Below the pieces are notes generated by a model. That model worked only from the letters and a program-made list of their open reading frames with translations. It searched no databases and had not been told where the DNA came from. The position numbers were made by a program, and so were the translations under genes. From the NCBI GenBank assembly GCA_947579665.1, contig OX388346.1:86802615-86866614 (forward strand): DNA of 64,000 bases, in the 5' to 3' direction. This DNA is from Sympetrum striolatum (taxonomy: Eukaryota > Arthropoda > Insecta > Odonata > Libellulidae). Within the stretch, counting starts at the first letter, position 1; the number at the start of each line of letters is the position of its first letter. This document shows, piece by piece, positions 32,701 through 47,700 of this stretch.

Positions 32701-35700
32701 GCAGCAGTTATACCAGAAAACCTGATGGCAGATAAAAAAATACCAGAAACATTACAATTAAAGAAAATTGCTAAGTACAGGGTGGGGCATAATGGAATTC
32801 GTGAGTAGCTAGGTGGGTAACTTGTGACTCCATTATGCCTCACCCTGTATTACCATATTTCCTGGCATCGAGGACAAGTATTTTTACCTGAAATAAGTGT
32901 CTCAAAACAGAGTGTGACCTTGATGCAAAAGGTTACGTTTTTCTTAAGTTAATGCTAATACTAGAGGAGGGTTATCTGCATTAACCTGGCCTATGAACTG
33001 AGAGAATAAATTATACAAAATAAATAAACAGAGTATCATAAAATTTAAAAATATACATGAAACCGAGTTAGTCAAACAAAATTCACATAACAGAATCAAT
33101 ACAATTGCTCCTATGATAAAAAGTGACAAAATTGTAGTGTAGACGCTGAGGCTCATGACTTAGTTTATAATTTGCAAAGTTTGATACTGCAGACAATCCC
33201 CGACTTATGAACACATTATGGTCGGCACTTCTGGTCCTTAGTCGGGTTTATGATATGCCAGTGGCGGCGGGTACATTGGGTTGACTGAACCCCCTAAGAA
33301 AACTACTGCACTATTTTTCTATATACCAATGTTCTTACAATAACCCAAATAACCTTAACACCAATCACTGGGCCTAACTTTTCCTTCGTTGAGTCGCGAT
33401 TCTGCCGCTTTTGGTTCTAACGAGCTTGACTTCACATGGGGGCTCACATCCAAGAGTGAACCCCTTCAGCTTACGCGTTATAGGTGAAGAGCGGTGAAGG
33501 GAAAGAGGGGCCTACGGCCTTTAAACATGGGCCGATCGCTGCGCTTTGTTGCAGCGACAGCCGACGAGAATGGCTTCATAGGATTTTCGGAAATTTGTTT
33601 TAGGTACTTTCCGGCAAATTAGAGAGTTGAAATTCTAGAAAGCGCTGGAAGCCGTGCATATCGAACAAAAACTACAAAGAGACCCTTGAAGAATATCCTA
33701 GGTTCAACGCTAGGCCAGGCAATTATTCTTCTATTTAAAATGCATTGCGGTGATTTTTCAGTTTTTCTAATGCCTTCCCAATAACATGGAAACTTAAAAC
33801 CCGGCATGTGAATAGAGATCATAAATACATCACATACACACTGTTTAACGTTTCCCTGATGATCCTTGGTTCGATTCCAGAGCACCACTTACATTCTTCT
33901 ATGCCTTGCAAAAGGGGATAATGGAATCTTATTTTAGGATCATCCCAGTATGATGTGGACATAAAACTTTAGATTAAAAGCTATGTAATGGCTACTCATA
34001 ATACGGTGCAATATTGTGAATTTACGGAGTTCGTTCGTATCCAGTCTACATATTCAGTTACGTTGTTGTGGCATATTCAGTATACAAACCTACTGCGTTA
34101 TGTGTTTGTGAACAGTTTTTCTCGCTCTTAGCGATGACTAGTGTCCAATTTCTGAAAGATATTAATATTTCCTCTCTTTCTGTTGAAGAAAAAGGTGCAA
34201 TAATTGAAGGAAGGAGGCCTATTCCTTTGCTGAACCTATCTCAGAGTCAGAGTAACAGATACTGCCGAGTGTTTAAGTAAAAAAAATTTGAGAGAAACAG
34301 TTGGACTTGTGGCTGTGACTCTTCCAATAGGCTATACTGTTTCCCTTGTTTGCTCTTTGCAAAAGACAAGGATGCGACCTGGACAAAAATAGGTGTGTTC
34401 GATTTCAGGCATTTATCTCAAAAAATCACAAAGCATGAGGAATCTATTGGACACAAGAATGCCTGTTTGGATCTTTCAGTTTTGGGTAAAACAGTGATCA
34501 GAAATACTTCAGCCTTGGATAAACAATATAATAATAATAATAAATCGTCTTTATTTGGGCGAGATTAAGACTTAAAAGTCTCTTTTTCCATCTAACCCAT
34601 CGTCATTAATTATGAAATAAGAAGTAGAAATAATTAGAAGAATTGTGGATGTAAAAAACCTAAGAGATTCTTAGGAAAAAGATCTTAATTATCCGAGAAA
34701 AAGTCTTGCAGTTATATAAATATTTCACCTCTTCAGGTGAAAGCAAATGCGAAAAAGAATTCGCTGCAATTAAGGGCTGGTTTGAGAATTTTAAGAAAAG
34801 ACATAACCTACATAATGTGAAGATTTCTGGTGAAATTGCATCTGCGGACCACAAAGCTGCGAACGAGTTTCCCAATTTGTTTATGAAGCTTATTAAAGAG
34901 AAGAGTTACTCAAAAGAGCAATGTATAATGCCGCTGAAACCGGGCTCTTCTGGAAGAGAATGCCTTCCCAGACTTTTATCTCAAAGTCTGAGAGAACTGC
35001 TCCGGGATTTAACGTTAGCAAAGACCGCATCAGGCTTCTTCTATGCTCCAATGCAGCAGGCGATTTCAAGTAAAGCCTATGCTAATTTACCGCTCACAGA
35101 ACCCGCAAGCTCTATCTGGGAAAATTAAAAATAATCTTCCAGTGTTTTGGCAGTCAAACCAAAAGGCTTGGGTGAGTTGAAATACCTTCATGGACTGGTT
35201 AAACCATTGTTTTGCTCTCGAAGAATTGCCTTTTTAAGTTCTTCTCGTTTCAGATAATGCCCCAGGCCATCCTCAGGAAGTTCAATCTGCTCACCCAAGT
35301 GTAGAGGTATTATTCCTCCCACCTAACATCACATCACTCCTCCAGCCTCTAGATCAGGGTATCATTTCTACCTTCAAGAATTATTATATTCAGCGTACCT
35401 TCTCTTTCTTGTTAGAAATAGAGAAAAACAACTCTCTCTGATTCCAACTCTCTCTGATTCCAACTGATTGTTGGAAAAAGAACAATATTGCCGACAGCAT
35501 AAATATAGTTAAAGAATCACTAGACGAGATTAAACCATCGACACTGAATTCATGTTAGCGGAAACTCTAGCCGTAGGCAGTCATTGATCTTAAAGAATTT
35601 CTTAAGCTTGTCAATTAACTAAATCTTATCGTTTCACATGGAAGGCGACTGAAAGGGGAAGGACTAGAATACATTCAGCTAAAAGATGTTGAAGAACTTT

Positions 35701-38700
35701 TAAATTCAAGCAATGAAGAGTTGAGTGAGGAGGATCTGGAGCAGCTCATCAACAAAGCAGGACGAGGCTGAGGAAGAGGTCGAGAAGAGCAACCTTCGAC
35801 AGAAATTACTTTAGCCAATGTCAAAATCATTGATATGGCCTCAAATTTGTCAGATTTTGTGATTAAAGTGGATTTTGGCTGCATGCAAAATTAGACTTAT
35901 CGTTCTATGTTCGATGCATTTCCTCGTACCTGCCTTCTTAGGGAATTGGTACCATCAATGTTCTAACAAAATCTTCAGGCCATTCACCAGTATGGTATAT
36001 TTTGTTACACAATATAACAAGGGCAAAATGCCATTCACAAATTTATAGAAGGACTCAAATCTCACTCTGTAAGTGGGCTGACATCATAGAGAGTCAAACC
36101 ACATTGGAAGATAAAGGTGACAGCGGCATTTGGCCTCTGCCTTTCTGTAGAAAGCAAGTAGTGCAGAAATAGTACAGCAGTGTTCGTCGAGGGACCAACA
36201 ACAAACCAAAAACCCCCCATCTCCGAAGATGCTCCAACCAAGTTTAATTCCTCAGTTTACTTCATTGATTGCTTTTCTCTCCTGTTGTTACAAGTTTTCT
36301 AGGTACCGTATTTGATGGCATATAAGACCAGTGGCGGATCCAGGGTGGGGGAAAAGGGGGAAATTTCCCCCCCAAATCCTTGAGAATATATTTTCCGAGG
36401 CCAATAATTTAATACTTAAAAACCGAGCATCATCGATAGATGACGCGTGACGGTTGTCGGAGTAATGTTGCCCCATGCTCTTGGCCCTTTACACGAGGAC
36501 ATTCTGTGCTGCTTCTGAGTCGCGCCACTCATAGCTGAACATTGTTTCAAATGGAGGAGTTCACATAAGTAGTGGGCACAAAATCAGACGTGCCACTGGA
36601 TGCGGCCGCCATTCAGTCGCATGCAGTGGCGATGCCGACCGTGAGACAACATTGTAACACCTAGTTGTAAGGAAGAAACGGACATTTGAAATCGGCGACT
36701 ATGGCTGCAATAATGCCATTTTAAATTTCAGTCCAAACGACCTAGACAGAGTTTGATATCTTCTTTCTTCGGAAAGCCATTGAATAAGTTTAACACTGAT
36801 TCAAATATGGAAGAGGACAACACTGATTTCACCAATAACAATGCTGTATCTCCAAATACTCAACAAACAGGCCAGATTGAGGCAGCTAATGGTCACTCTC
36901 AGCCTTCGTCATCTACTTCATTTCTTCCTCTCCCTAGTCTGCTACCTTCGGCATCTATGGAGTTTCCAATGAGTTCAACAGAACCCTCAGCATCTTGCCC
37001 ATATCAACTTCACAGGTCAGGCACTTTAAGTAAAGCAGTCCTACCAAATGATATTGGCTACTACATTGGAAAAGATATTGACGACTACACTAAAATGTCT
37101 TTGTTAGAACACCCATGGGTACCACCACGAAATTACTGTTTTCCACATTCCACAAGAGTTGTATCAGGAAAGCCTGTTAAAAACTTTCTTAGAATTAATC
37201 ATTTGGATTCTCATAAAGAATGGTTTGTGTTGTCAGATGTGAAGAAAGGGTTATTTTGTAAATTCTGCCCTTGGTTTACTAACCGGAATAAGGGTGGATT
37301 TTGTAATAACGTTGCATTAAAAGCACTCGTCACTGAACCATTGACAAATTTCAAAAACTTAACTGGGATCAACGGTGACTTGGAAAATCATTGTAATAAG
37401 CAATATCATAAAGATGCAGGAACCTTTTTTTTTAAGACTTACCATTGCCCACAAATGGAAGTTTTTAATTTTTTAAATAAAGAAAGACTGATGCAAGCTC
37501 AAAAAAATCGAGAAAAGCTACTTCCAATTGTGAAAACAATTATATTGCTTGGAAGGCAAAACATTCCTTTGCGGGGACACAGAGACGATGGTCCCATTTC
37601 TTTAGGCACTGCTGCTTCCTACAATGAAGGGAATTTCATAGCAATGCTGCGATTTAGAGTAGATGCGGGTGATAAAATATTGGAGAAGCATTTGAGTACC
37701 GCTTCATCAAGGTCTACTTACGTCAGAAAGACCATACAAAATGAAATTATTAATTGCTGTAAGGCAGAAATTATTGACATAATCCTCAGCAGAGTGTCAC
37801 AGGCAGGGTCATCATTTTTGACGAAACTACCGACTCTTCAAACAAAGTACAAGTGAGTCTTGTACTTCGATTTGTGCATTTCGGAGAGGTGGTCCAGATT
37901 AGAGAAGACTGGTCACTGAATCTGGGTCAGATCGTTCTAAGAAAGCTTTAAGAGCTACATTTACCTCTCAATAAATTTATTGGGATTGGTACCGATGGCT
38001 GTGGTGTCATGCTTGCCAACCGTGGAGCTGTCAAAGAAATTCAGTCAGTGGCGAACAATGCCATTATTACTCCTTGCTATAGCCATAAGCTGAACAATAG
38101 CATTTCAAAATGTTCGAATATAAGGGTAATTGAAAATTCGGTATGTGTTATGAAAGAGGTTATTTCTTTTTTATCTTACCCTAAAAGAAATACGACTCTT
38201 TAACAATTTCTTGGCAATAAACTGTCTCACCTATGTGAAACCAGATGGGCCGAGAGGCATGATGGGGTGCTGCAGCTCGCCACTAGTTTGCCCGACGTAT
38301 TCTCTAGTTTAGAAAAGATCTCTAATTGGAGGGACAAGACAACCGCCGGAAAAGCATCCTTGTTGATGACAGCCATATGTGAGCCTCAATTTATCATAGG
38401 CTTGTACTGTCTTAGCGACGTCTTATCTTTGACTCTTCCTCTGAGAAAAATATTGCAGAAAGAAACCCTCGATCTTGCCGGATCAGCTGAACTTATTTCC
38501 AGTCTCCTTAGATTATTAGATAAACGAAGGGAAGAAAATGAAAAACACTTTAATGATCAGTACATTCAAGCTGAATCAATGGCGAAAAAACTTGACGTTG
38601 AGCTTAAAGCTCCTAGAATATGTGGTCACCAAACAAAACGTGACAACTATCCAACCTCATCGGCAAAAGAGTACTACAGGTTATCTATGTACGTCCCCAT

Positions 38701-41700
38701 GCTGGACAATGTAACTCAAGACCTCCGTGCAAGATTTACATCAGATGTTCTTGATGTGCTGAGACTACCAGTGCTTCTCCCTGAGAAAATATTCGATATA
38801 AGCGCACAGGACCTTGCAGACGCTCTAGTCCATATAGTGGACCGATTTAAAGAAATTATCGGTCGAAATCCAGAATTGATTTTAATTAAACTGAAAGCAA
38901 AAATGGCTCATTGGCAAAGTAAGTGGCAAGATAAGAAGAAACATGGGATGAAACCTCCAACAAAGGCTTTACATGTTTTACAAGCATGTGAGAAAGATAT
39001 TTACCCAACTATTCACACATTGCTGCAAGTACTGTGCACTCTACCAGTGAGCAATGCAAGCTCAGAACGATCATTTTCGTCTCTGCGCCTAATCAAGACT
39101 TGGCTGAGGACCACAATGTCAGAAAATAGGCTCATTGGCTTAGCCTTGCTTAACAATCACCCAGACATTGAGTTAGACCCAGAAAAAATTGTTGAAAGGC
39201 TTACGAAATCTGGGAAACACAAAATGGTATTTTAACCGTAATATGGATTTACGAATTGCGTTACCTCGTTGGATTCTCGGCGCCGCAGAGGCGCTGCATT
39301 ATTTTTTGTCATTATCTACGAAATTTGGCCTTTCCCAGCATGTTTTCTGATTGATAGTGCTAGTGACGTCTATTTGCTTTATTTTAACCGTGTTTTGTTC
39401 GATGAAACCCATTATTACAGAAGTTATAGATAAAAATGTTTCTGGTTCCTTTGACGGTTATTTTCAAATAAAAGATTTTATTTCATTTGTACTGGTTGTG
39501 TAAAATATTTTGTTTGATATGCAATGCTGAATAAATTCCGTTTTATAATGTACACATTGTTTATTTTTGATTTTTCAAACTCCTTAAAATGAGGACGTCG
39601 ACCCACCATGTATCTACACCCCTCTACCTAAAAAAAACCCCAAGGAATCACCCACCTTTCTCCTCCTCACTCACCCCTTCACGGTTCTAAACGTTGAACA
39701 ACTAAAACTTCTGTGCACTTGAATACACAAAGAAACGAGAAATATATTAACAAAATCTCATCAACTGGTAGATGGTCTACGTAATTGTTCATCATGAAAA
39801 GGTTTTGCCATGTAGATACTGAGCCAATATCTCACAAAAAATTAAAATATAAGCAGAAATTATTAAAAATATCAGTTTCATGCACAAACATTAAGGAAGA
39901 TTAAATCATGCAATTTATTTTCAAATATATATTTTGGGGGGTTCATTTGGAGGAGGGGTGGATTTGGGTGGGGTTGTTCACTTGGAGGGGGTCAGACTCT
40001 ACTGCCCCTGATGTCAGTGAAAAATAACATCCCTTATTATTATTTACAATATTAATAATTATAACATTATCATATTTGGGAGGTTCACTTTAGACTATAC
40101 CCCAAAATTTGAGGGGGGGGGGGGGTTGAACCCATTGACCCTTCCACTCGCTATGGCCCTTCCCAGAAGTTCCCCCCCCAAAATTTACGCCTGGATCCGC
40201 CCCTGTATAAGACGCACCTTTTTTCCTAAATTATGTCTCGAAAAATTTTCCTGCATCTTATATGTGAAGGTTCAACCTCCACAGGTTAACTTTCAATACT
40301 GAATGCTATTTTTAGCCCAAATGGGCTATACTACCTATTTCATAATTGCATTCAATGATTTTGTTAATATTTGGCTTTTACGAAACGTGACAACTAAAAG
40401 AAACTGCGTTTAAAGTCATTGTGGTACAGCGCTTTTGCAAAACTTTTTTTTCCTTTCGAGTGGCCAACTTAATGAGGGTGTGTCTTATATGCCGGTGCAT
40501 CTTATATGCCGTCAAATAGGGTATGTGTATTCCAAGCATACATAGTACACGAAAACCTCCACTTAACGAACTCCTATATAACGAACAACTCCAAGTAACG
40601 AACAAATTTCCCAGTCCCACGAATTTCCCATGTAATTATGTCCCCCCATGTTCCCAAGTACGTATGAAAACCTCCCTACAACGAACTCGCGAATTACGAA
40701 GACCTCCAAATAACAAACACCTCTACCAGTCCCTAAAAACTTAATTTCCATTTACGTGGAAAAATTTCAAAAATCTCGGTGCCAATCAAAAAGTAAGCGA
40801 TGAACACGCCAATCAGAGAGGATTTTACTTGTTTGGTGAAGCAGCCAATCAGAAATCGGCTAGTGAAACTCGCATAATCTTGGTATAATAACGCAACCCG
40901 CAGAGCACTGGTGAGAACTTTTCGCCGGCTCCCCTTTAACTACAAGTATTTTTGGGGTTTTATTTGCGATGAATACCGAGTGTCCAGATCTACTAACCCC
41001 TGGCAAATACTTTGGCTACCACCAAACACAACATTGGTTTCCTCCATTACACCAATTTTCCTCCAATTTTGTTTTCATAATTTTTGCTGTTCCTAGAAGA
41101 GATTTGGAAAGAGCTTGATGACATCATGCACATGATGTCACTAAACTACCTAAATTCAGTAACTGACCCAGCTTTCTGGCCAGTAAATGTATCCGTGGAT
41201 CAATTTTTTTCAAAGGAGTGCCTTAGCTTCTTCTAGAGGATAAACAATGATCAGATCAAAAATAATATAACTTTGTGTGAATCAAGTGATGTGATTACTC
41301 TTATGATTCTGGATCTGAACATTCAGTGCAAACTCAATGAGACTGAAATCCAATAATTTTCATATCTTGTTTTTATGTGAACATTGGTTATCTAAAAGCC
41401 AGTTTTCTTTAATGGTTTTAATTACTAAATTTAGTCAGCATATTCTACCATTCGTGCACTTCCCCCGGCAACCATTATCAGTTGCAAAAACTACTCACCT
41501 TGTTAAATAATTAGTTATTTTCCTATAACTCTCATATACAACATTTAGATCCTCATCAGCAACCGATATCCCAGTTAGTTCAAAGCGATTCCTCCCAGTC
41601 ATACACATCTCACAATCAACCGAAAGGAGTGGAGAGTCTGGGCCCACTTCTTTGTACCAAGGTCTTAAAAGTACATGCAACTCTTCTTTATCCTGAGAAG

Positions 41701-44700
41701 GAAGAGAATATTATTAAAATGAATTAATCACCTTAAAAATTTTCTTGATAATGAAAACACAAATGTGAGGTTTAATCGTGCCTGGATTCTAATCAATGGT
41801 AATCTTAAGTTGGTTTGAGTTCTGTTTTAGCAATGGAATAAGAGAAATGTGACAAAGTTAATACTAAATTCAACAGAATAATCCCTATGGTATTCTATGA
41901 CAAGATATATAAATCAAATTTTAAAGAAACTAGATCCAATTTTGATGTTAACTTTGCAACAATACCACAGCACCAAAAATCACAACTACTTTTGATGCAT
42001 CAACATCATCTTCAAGTGAGGAAGCATCCAAAAATGCACATATTTAAACAAGACAGAAGAAAGTGTGAAAAGAAAGAAAATGGTCAGGTGAAGCTGAATG
42101 GTAGGATTTTGCAGAAAACTGTAAAACAGAAGGAAAACTCTAAAAATGTGAGGGAGAAGGACAGGGGAGAAGTACAGGAGGAAAACTAAAACTTATTCAT
42201 TAATTAGTAGAGAATCAAGGCTGGTATTTGCTCAGTTCTATCGGATTATCTCTTAAATGTTTAACCTGTCTTGGTGGCAGAGTGGTTAGCATTCTAGCTA
42301 TGCCATCGCTCCTACCCCAAGGTCCCAGGTTCAAATCCAGGCTGATCGGATTTTTCTGATCAGGGAATGGTAGTGTGTGTTTGTCTATTGTTGCTGTTGC
42401 CTTAGTGAAGCATCTCCTGACAAGTTCAGGACAGCTTAGAGGACTTAACCAGATAGTGGCAACATCAGCTTGGCAGAAATGAACTGTCTAGTCTTTTTAA
42501 CTGAGCATCGAGGGTCGAAGTCAGTAAATTGTAATAAAAGATTAGTCAACCTTATGAAAAGGCAGGCTAAGCAATACCAGAAAATATGTCAAGAAGTCTT
42601 GTAGATAATAATTGGTAATCCATAGAATCTAGGAGGTTCATGTTGACTCATTTCCAAAAGTCATTTTCACTGAATAGGAGTGACTGATTACCTTATTTTT
42701 CAGTGTATAACATGCACTATGGTTTTACGAAGGAAATTTGAGCTAAAAACTAAAATTAAAATAGAGGACTTGGAATGGTCAGGAAGACTCTGAATAGCAG
42801 CTGCCAACAAAGACGAAATCTAATCTATCAATAAGTACAATTTGCAAAGTAAAATTCGCTTTCCCAAGTTTTTTTTCACAAGAAAGAATGATTTCAGATG
42901 GAAGCATATTTGTGCCTTGGACAAATCGAGTTGGTTGAATGTCAATACATATTTGGTATGTAGTTAGATGATTCACTCTCTATACCTCTTCTTTTGACGA
43001 TTGACAGGAGCTATTAAGTATTTAATAATTAAAATATTTTATTTTCCACAATCAGAAAAATATGAAAATAAGCGTGGTACCTACTTCTTTAACATTAATC
43101 CAAAGCAAAATTTGTAACACTATTTTATGCCCTGCACTTTACTTCTAATCTATAGAAATAATACTAATAGAATCTAGAAGTAATAACAGTATCATACGTG
43201 TACTACTGTAGTATCTGTAAGAATGCAACAACTTCTGTAATGCTGCATGAAGAGACCGATGAATTCAAGATTGAGAAGGGAGTTCGACAAGGTGACGGTT
43301 TATCTCCCATCTTATTCACAGACCTTTTAGAAGAAGTTTTTAAAATCATTGATTGGGAAGATAAGGGTAAATGGGGAGTACATCAGTCGCCTCCGTTTTG
43401 CAGATAATATAGTTCTCTTTGCAGCCAACGCAGAAGATCTAACTTCAAGATTTGAAGAACAAAACACAGCGGGACAGAAGATAGGACTCAGGATAAACAT
43501 AACAGAAACAAATCTTTGAACCTGAATCTTTGAATCTTTGCACAAGAACCTGTAAAACCTCTAGGAATACACCTACCTGGGACAATTAATAATAACAGGA
43601 GAGAAAAACAGGATTAATGAAGTAAACAGAAGAATGAAACTAGGCAGGAAGGCCTTAGGAGGGAACTCATGCATTCTAAAATAAAGGATGCCTATGGTTT
43701 TGAAGAGGAAGGTATTTAACCAATGCATTCTCCCTTCCCTGACTTGTGGTAATGAAACTTGGGTGTTGAATGCAGCAATAACATACCGATTTCAGACAAT
43801 GCAAAGGAGCTTGGAGCACTGTATGCTTGGAATCACAAGAAGAGACAGGAAACGCAACACTTGGGTGAGAATGATGATGGAGTTACAGACATCATAGATT
43901 AGGTAAGATCACTAAAATGGAGGTGGGCCGGCCATGTTGGGAGAAGAAACTACAACTGTTGGACATCTGCAGTTCTCAACTGGATACCAAAAGATGTGGA
44001 GAGACCAGGACTTAAGGACAAGTGGAATAGAGATATCAAGTATTTAGATGTAACATGGAAACGAGAAGCTCAGGACAGAGAAAAATGGAAAGTACTTGGG
44101 GAGGCCTACAACCGACTTTGGATTAAAAATGGCTGATGATGATAAATAATCATTGTAACAATCAATGAAAATACAAGGGTCATCCAGAAAATAAGTTCTG
44201 TTTTGGTCTGTAGGTCGCTAGCTTTTATTTTGCCAAATCTGGCAACATGTTACGAAGGAAGGGAACCTTCTGAATAGAATGAGAGGTGAAGGGCCGCAGT
44301 AGCCCTAAAAACACAGTCACAAAAACTCGTTGAAATGGAACTCCCACCACCTCAGCGCCTGTTCCCTCTCAAGTTGTTTTGTGCGGAGTGATTTAATTTC
44401 CTCATGCCCGTGGTTTCAAATCGGTTGAAATTCATTAACAGCTTGTTTCTGTCTATGGAGAGGGTGCAATTAGGGATTCAATGGCGAGGATATCTGAATT
44501 TAAGGTGAAAAAGCTTCGTCAGGACATCCAGAACAAGAGGCATGCTGACCTGTGATGTGTAGCCTTGTCCACAACGGCCTCATGTCACTTGTTCCACTAC
44601 TGAACGTTTGGATTAGTTTGGTTGGGATGTTCTGACCCATCCACCTTACAGTTCCAACTTCAAACTTTCATCTGTTCACCAAAATGAAGGAGGCATTAGC

Positions 44701-47700
44701 TGGAGAACGTTTCACAAGAGACGAGGAATTAAAAGAAGCAGTCACCAACTAGGCCGAGGAGGTTCCGGGAAGCCTTTACAAGGAGGGGATTTCAAAGCTT
44801 ATTTCTCTGTATGCGAAGTGCATTGAGGTCGCTGGAGATTATGTGGAAAAATAATACATATTTTCAAGAACATTTCCTGTAAGTTTCAATTTTTTCAATA
44901 AAAACTATTTAAAAAGAAAAATGGAACTAATTTTCTGGGTGACCCTCATGTGATGGGCATTTATTCATCCTAAGTAATTTCTAAAGCAAATACCTCATCT
45001 GAAGGAATTGTTTTAACCTCAGTTGTCCCAGGAGCTCTCTCTTGGGGCTGTTCTTCAGTTTGAAGTCTTCGAAATTCATCACTATTGATCAGATCTCCCA
45101 AACTATGAACACGGTTATTTTCAACTGGAGACATTGCCTAAAATATTCAAGAAAAACCTACTATCGAATAATGTTTAATACAAAGCACATTTTATCTAAT
45201 CTATTTCATCTGCACTAACAATCATATGTCCATATCTATATTATAATAACTGCACTTGTTATAACAATTATTATAATGAATACAAGAAATGGAAAATAAA
45301 CCATTTTTATGAAAGATTCTGGATAATAATAATACTAAAAAATTAAATTAAACAATATTAATGCTAGAATATTTTCCAATAAAATAAAATATTTCTATAC
45401 ATAATATTCTATATAATACAATATATCTACATAAACTTCAACATACATATGGCATTCATGGTAATTTTCTTTCCCTACTTAGCAGTTTTCTTTTCAATAG
45501 AAAACAGAGGGTAGTTTTGAATAACCAACCCTCAACATAGGCTCCTGTACTTCCTGGTGTTGTGCAAGGGAATGTCCGTATTTGTTTTCTCTGTTTATCA
45601 ATGACCTAACCTGATGTCATAGCAATGAAAATCAGGTATTATTTTTTTCTGAAGACTGCAAATTTTTTAAAAAGATCAATACCAAAAGTATTGTTCTGCT
45701 CTCCAATTAACGCAGTCGCAGCCTCCTGGTTGAAGTTGAATTTAAACCCCGAAAAGTGTTGCCTCATTTCCATTACTTTAAAAGAAAACATTTTATAATG
45801 ACTACCTCATCAACAGCAGTTGCATTCCCAGAGTTACCTCTTGCAAAAATTTTGGTGCAATCATCGATATAAAGCTTGACTTCTCCAAGCATATAAACAA
45901 TGTTAAAAACAAAGCTATGTCTTGCCGGGAAATGCTGTAGAGAGACATCAGGGATCCAGTCTCTCTTTGCACCTATTTCTCAAGCTGTGTTCTTCTCACT
46001 GCTCCCCAACATGGACCATGTCTTCTGATTCTAACCTCTCCACTCTCATTTGTGACTTCTTTTTAAAAATAGCCTGTCTGTCATATTGCAAAAACATTCC
46101 AAATGCTCATCTTCTGAATCACCTCAATCTATCAAAGCCTCTCCTCCGACATCTCCTTCTTGTATAATGCAATTAACTGCAAGATCAATTCTCCTTTCCT
46201 CTCTTTCCGAGTTCCTTCGAGAACAACTCGCCTATCTGATACCTTCTCTCTGAGCACTCCTCGTCTATCTAAAGTAGTCTTTAGACTTTCAACATTGGAA
46301 AAAGGTAAGAGTCAATAATTTTAGGGATGACAGCTCCATTCTTTTTACTCATATGTAAATGCATTCATGCATGAATAATTACTGCATATGCTGGCGTATA
46401 AGTCGACTCCTAAAATTTTGAGGTGAATTTCAGGTTATAGTCAATGTTTAGCGTATAAGTCAACCCAAACAATAAGGCAACACCACTTCCCCAGCTCTAC
46501 AGTATCAATAAATAAACGATAGCTTCAGGAACATTTTCCGCTTAAGATTAAGACGCTACACAAGTTTCTTTCATTAGTGTCAGTAAGGCTATACAAATAA
46601 AAATAAGTTAAGAAACAGAAATACAGGTATTAAAAATTTATTATAGTAATAATGGTAATATAGCGTGGAAATTTCAAATCACGACACTGCTAAAACAACT
46701 TCCATTAACTCCTTATGCTAAATCAAATCATAACGATTATATAAACAAAAACAAACAATGATGTGCTTATTGATCTTCATTTGTAAAAAGAATACATCAA
46801 GATATATATTAAATTTTTGTAAAATTAAAATACATGTGAAGAAATGAATATAATTTTTGAAGAATAAATATGCATCAAATTTATTTTACAGATATGAAAA
46901 TGGTTTATGGTATGAAAACATGTCATAACTCAAACGTGGTACTTTCAGCCTCAATTGTATTTCGTGATGAAATTTGTTTTATATGACATCTACATTAATT
47001 AGACTTGCCAAAAATTAGTTTCAGTAAGAAATAATTGTGGTGAGTTGTGTGAGTTTGTGTACAGCAAGTGTTAAGCAGGCAGTTTCACTTATTTACCCCT
47101 CGGTGGGAAAGGGTTAAATTTTATGTTGGGCGTATAACCTGTCGACCCCTGTTTTTGAGAAAATTTATTATGGCTTCGAAGGTCGACTTATATGCCAGCA
47201 TATACAGTAATATTAAAACTACAACTAGGGTGAGGATTTTTGGAAACTAGTTTTCTTTGGGTTCCATGTTTACTCTCAATTTTTGTCTGCATAATGGTAC
47301 ATTGATACCAGTCATTTACATTAATACCCTACAAGCCGCCTTTAGGCATGTGGCAGGGGGTGTAAACACCAGTTGAATCTAAACTACTTCTTTTACTCGG
47401 TTATTGTCGCGTATCATTCCTGGATAGAATGGATTTTAAAAACGATTCATCCTAGCATCTATTTCTCTTAACTTACGTTCATTATCAGATAGACCGAGGT
47501 AGCAGGGGGGTTGCATGATACCGATTGTATCTTTTACAAATATAGTTTCCCTGAATTTATTAAGTTATCACCACCTAGTATCCACTCTCTTGCCTTTCAA
47601 GGATTCCCAACCTTCGTCAGAGAGTATTTTTGTAATGCTTACTTTTTTATCGTAGCATTTCTTAACAAAACGAATCGCCTTTGTCTAACCTGTCATTCTC

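Larger units (their letters stand above)
36306..40521. mobile_element. pogo-type MITE (331 bp) carrying a nested hAT element
   Basis: The left end CCGTATTTGATGGCATATAA and the right end TATGCCGTCAAATAGG are inverted copies, flanked by TA at 36304-36305 and 40522-40523. Without the hAT insertion the MITE is about 331 bp. The right end contains a doubled terminal motif (CTTATATGCCGGTGCATC then CTTATATGCCGTCAAATA). It has no coding capacity. Confidence 0.8.
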
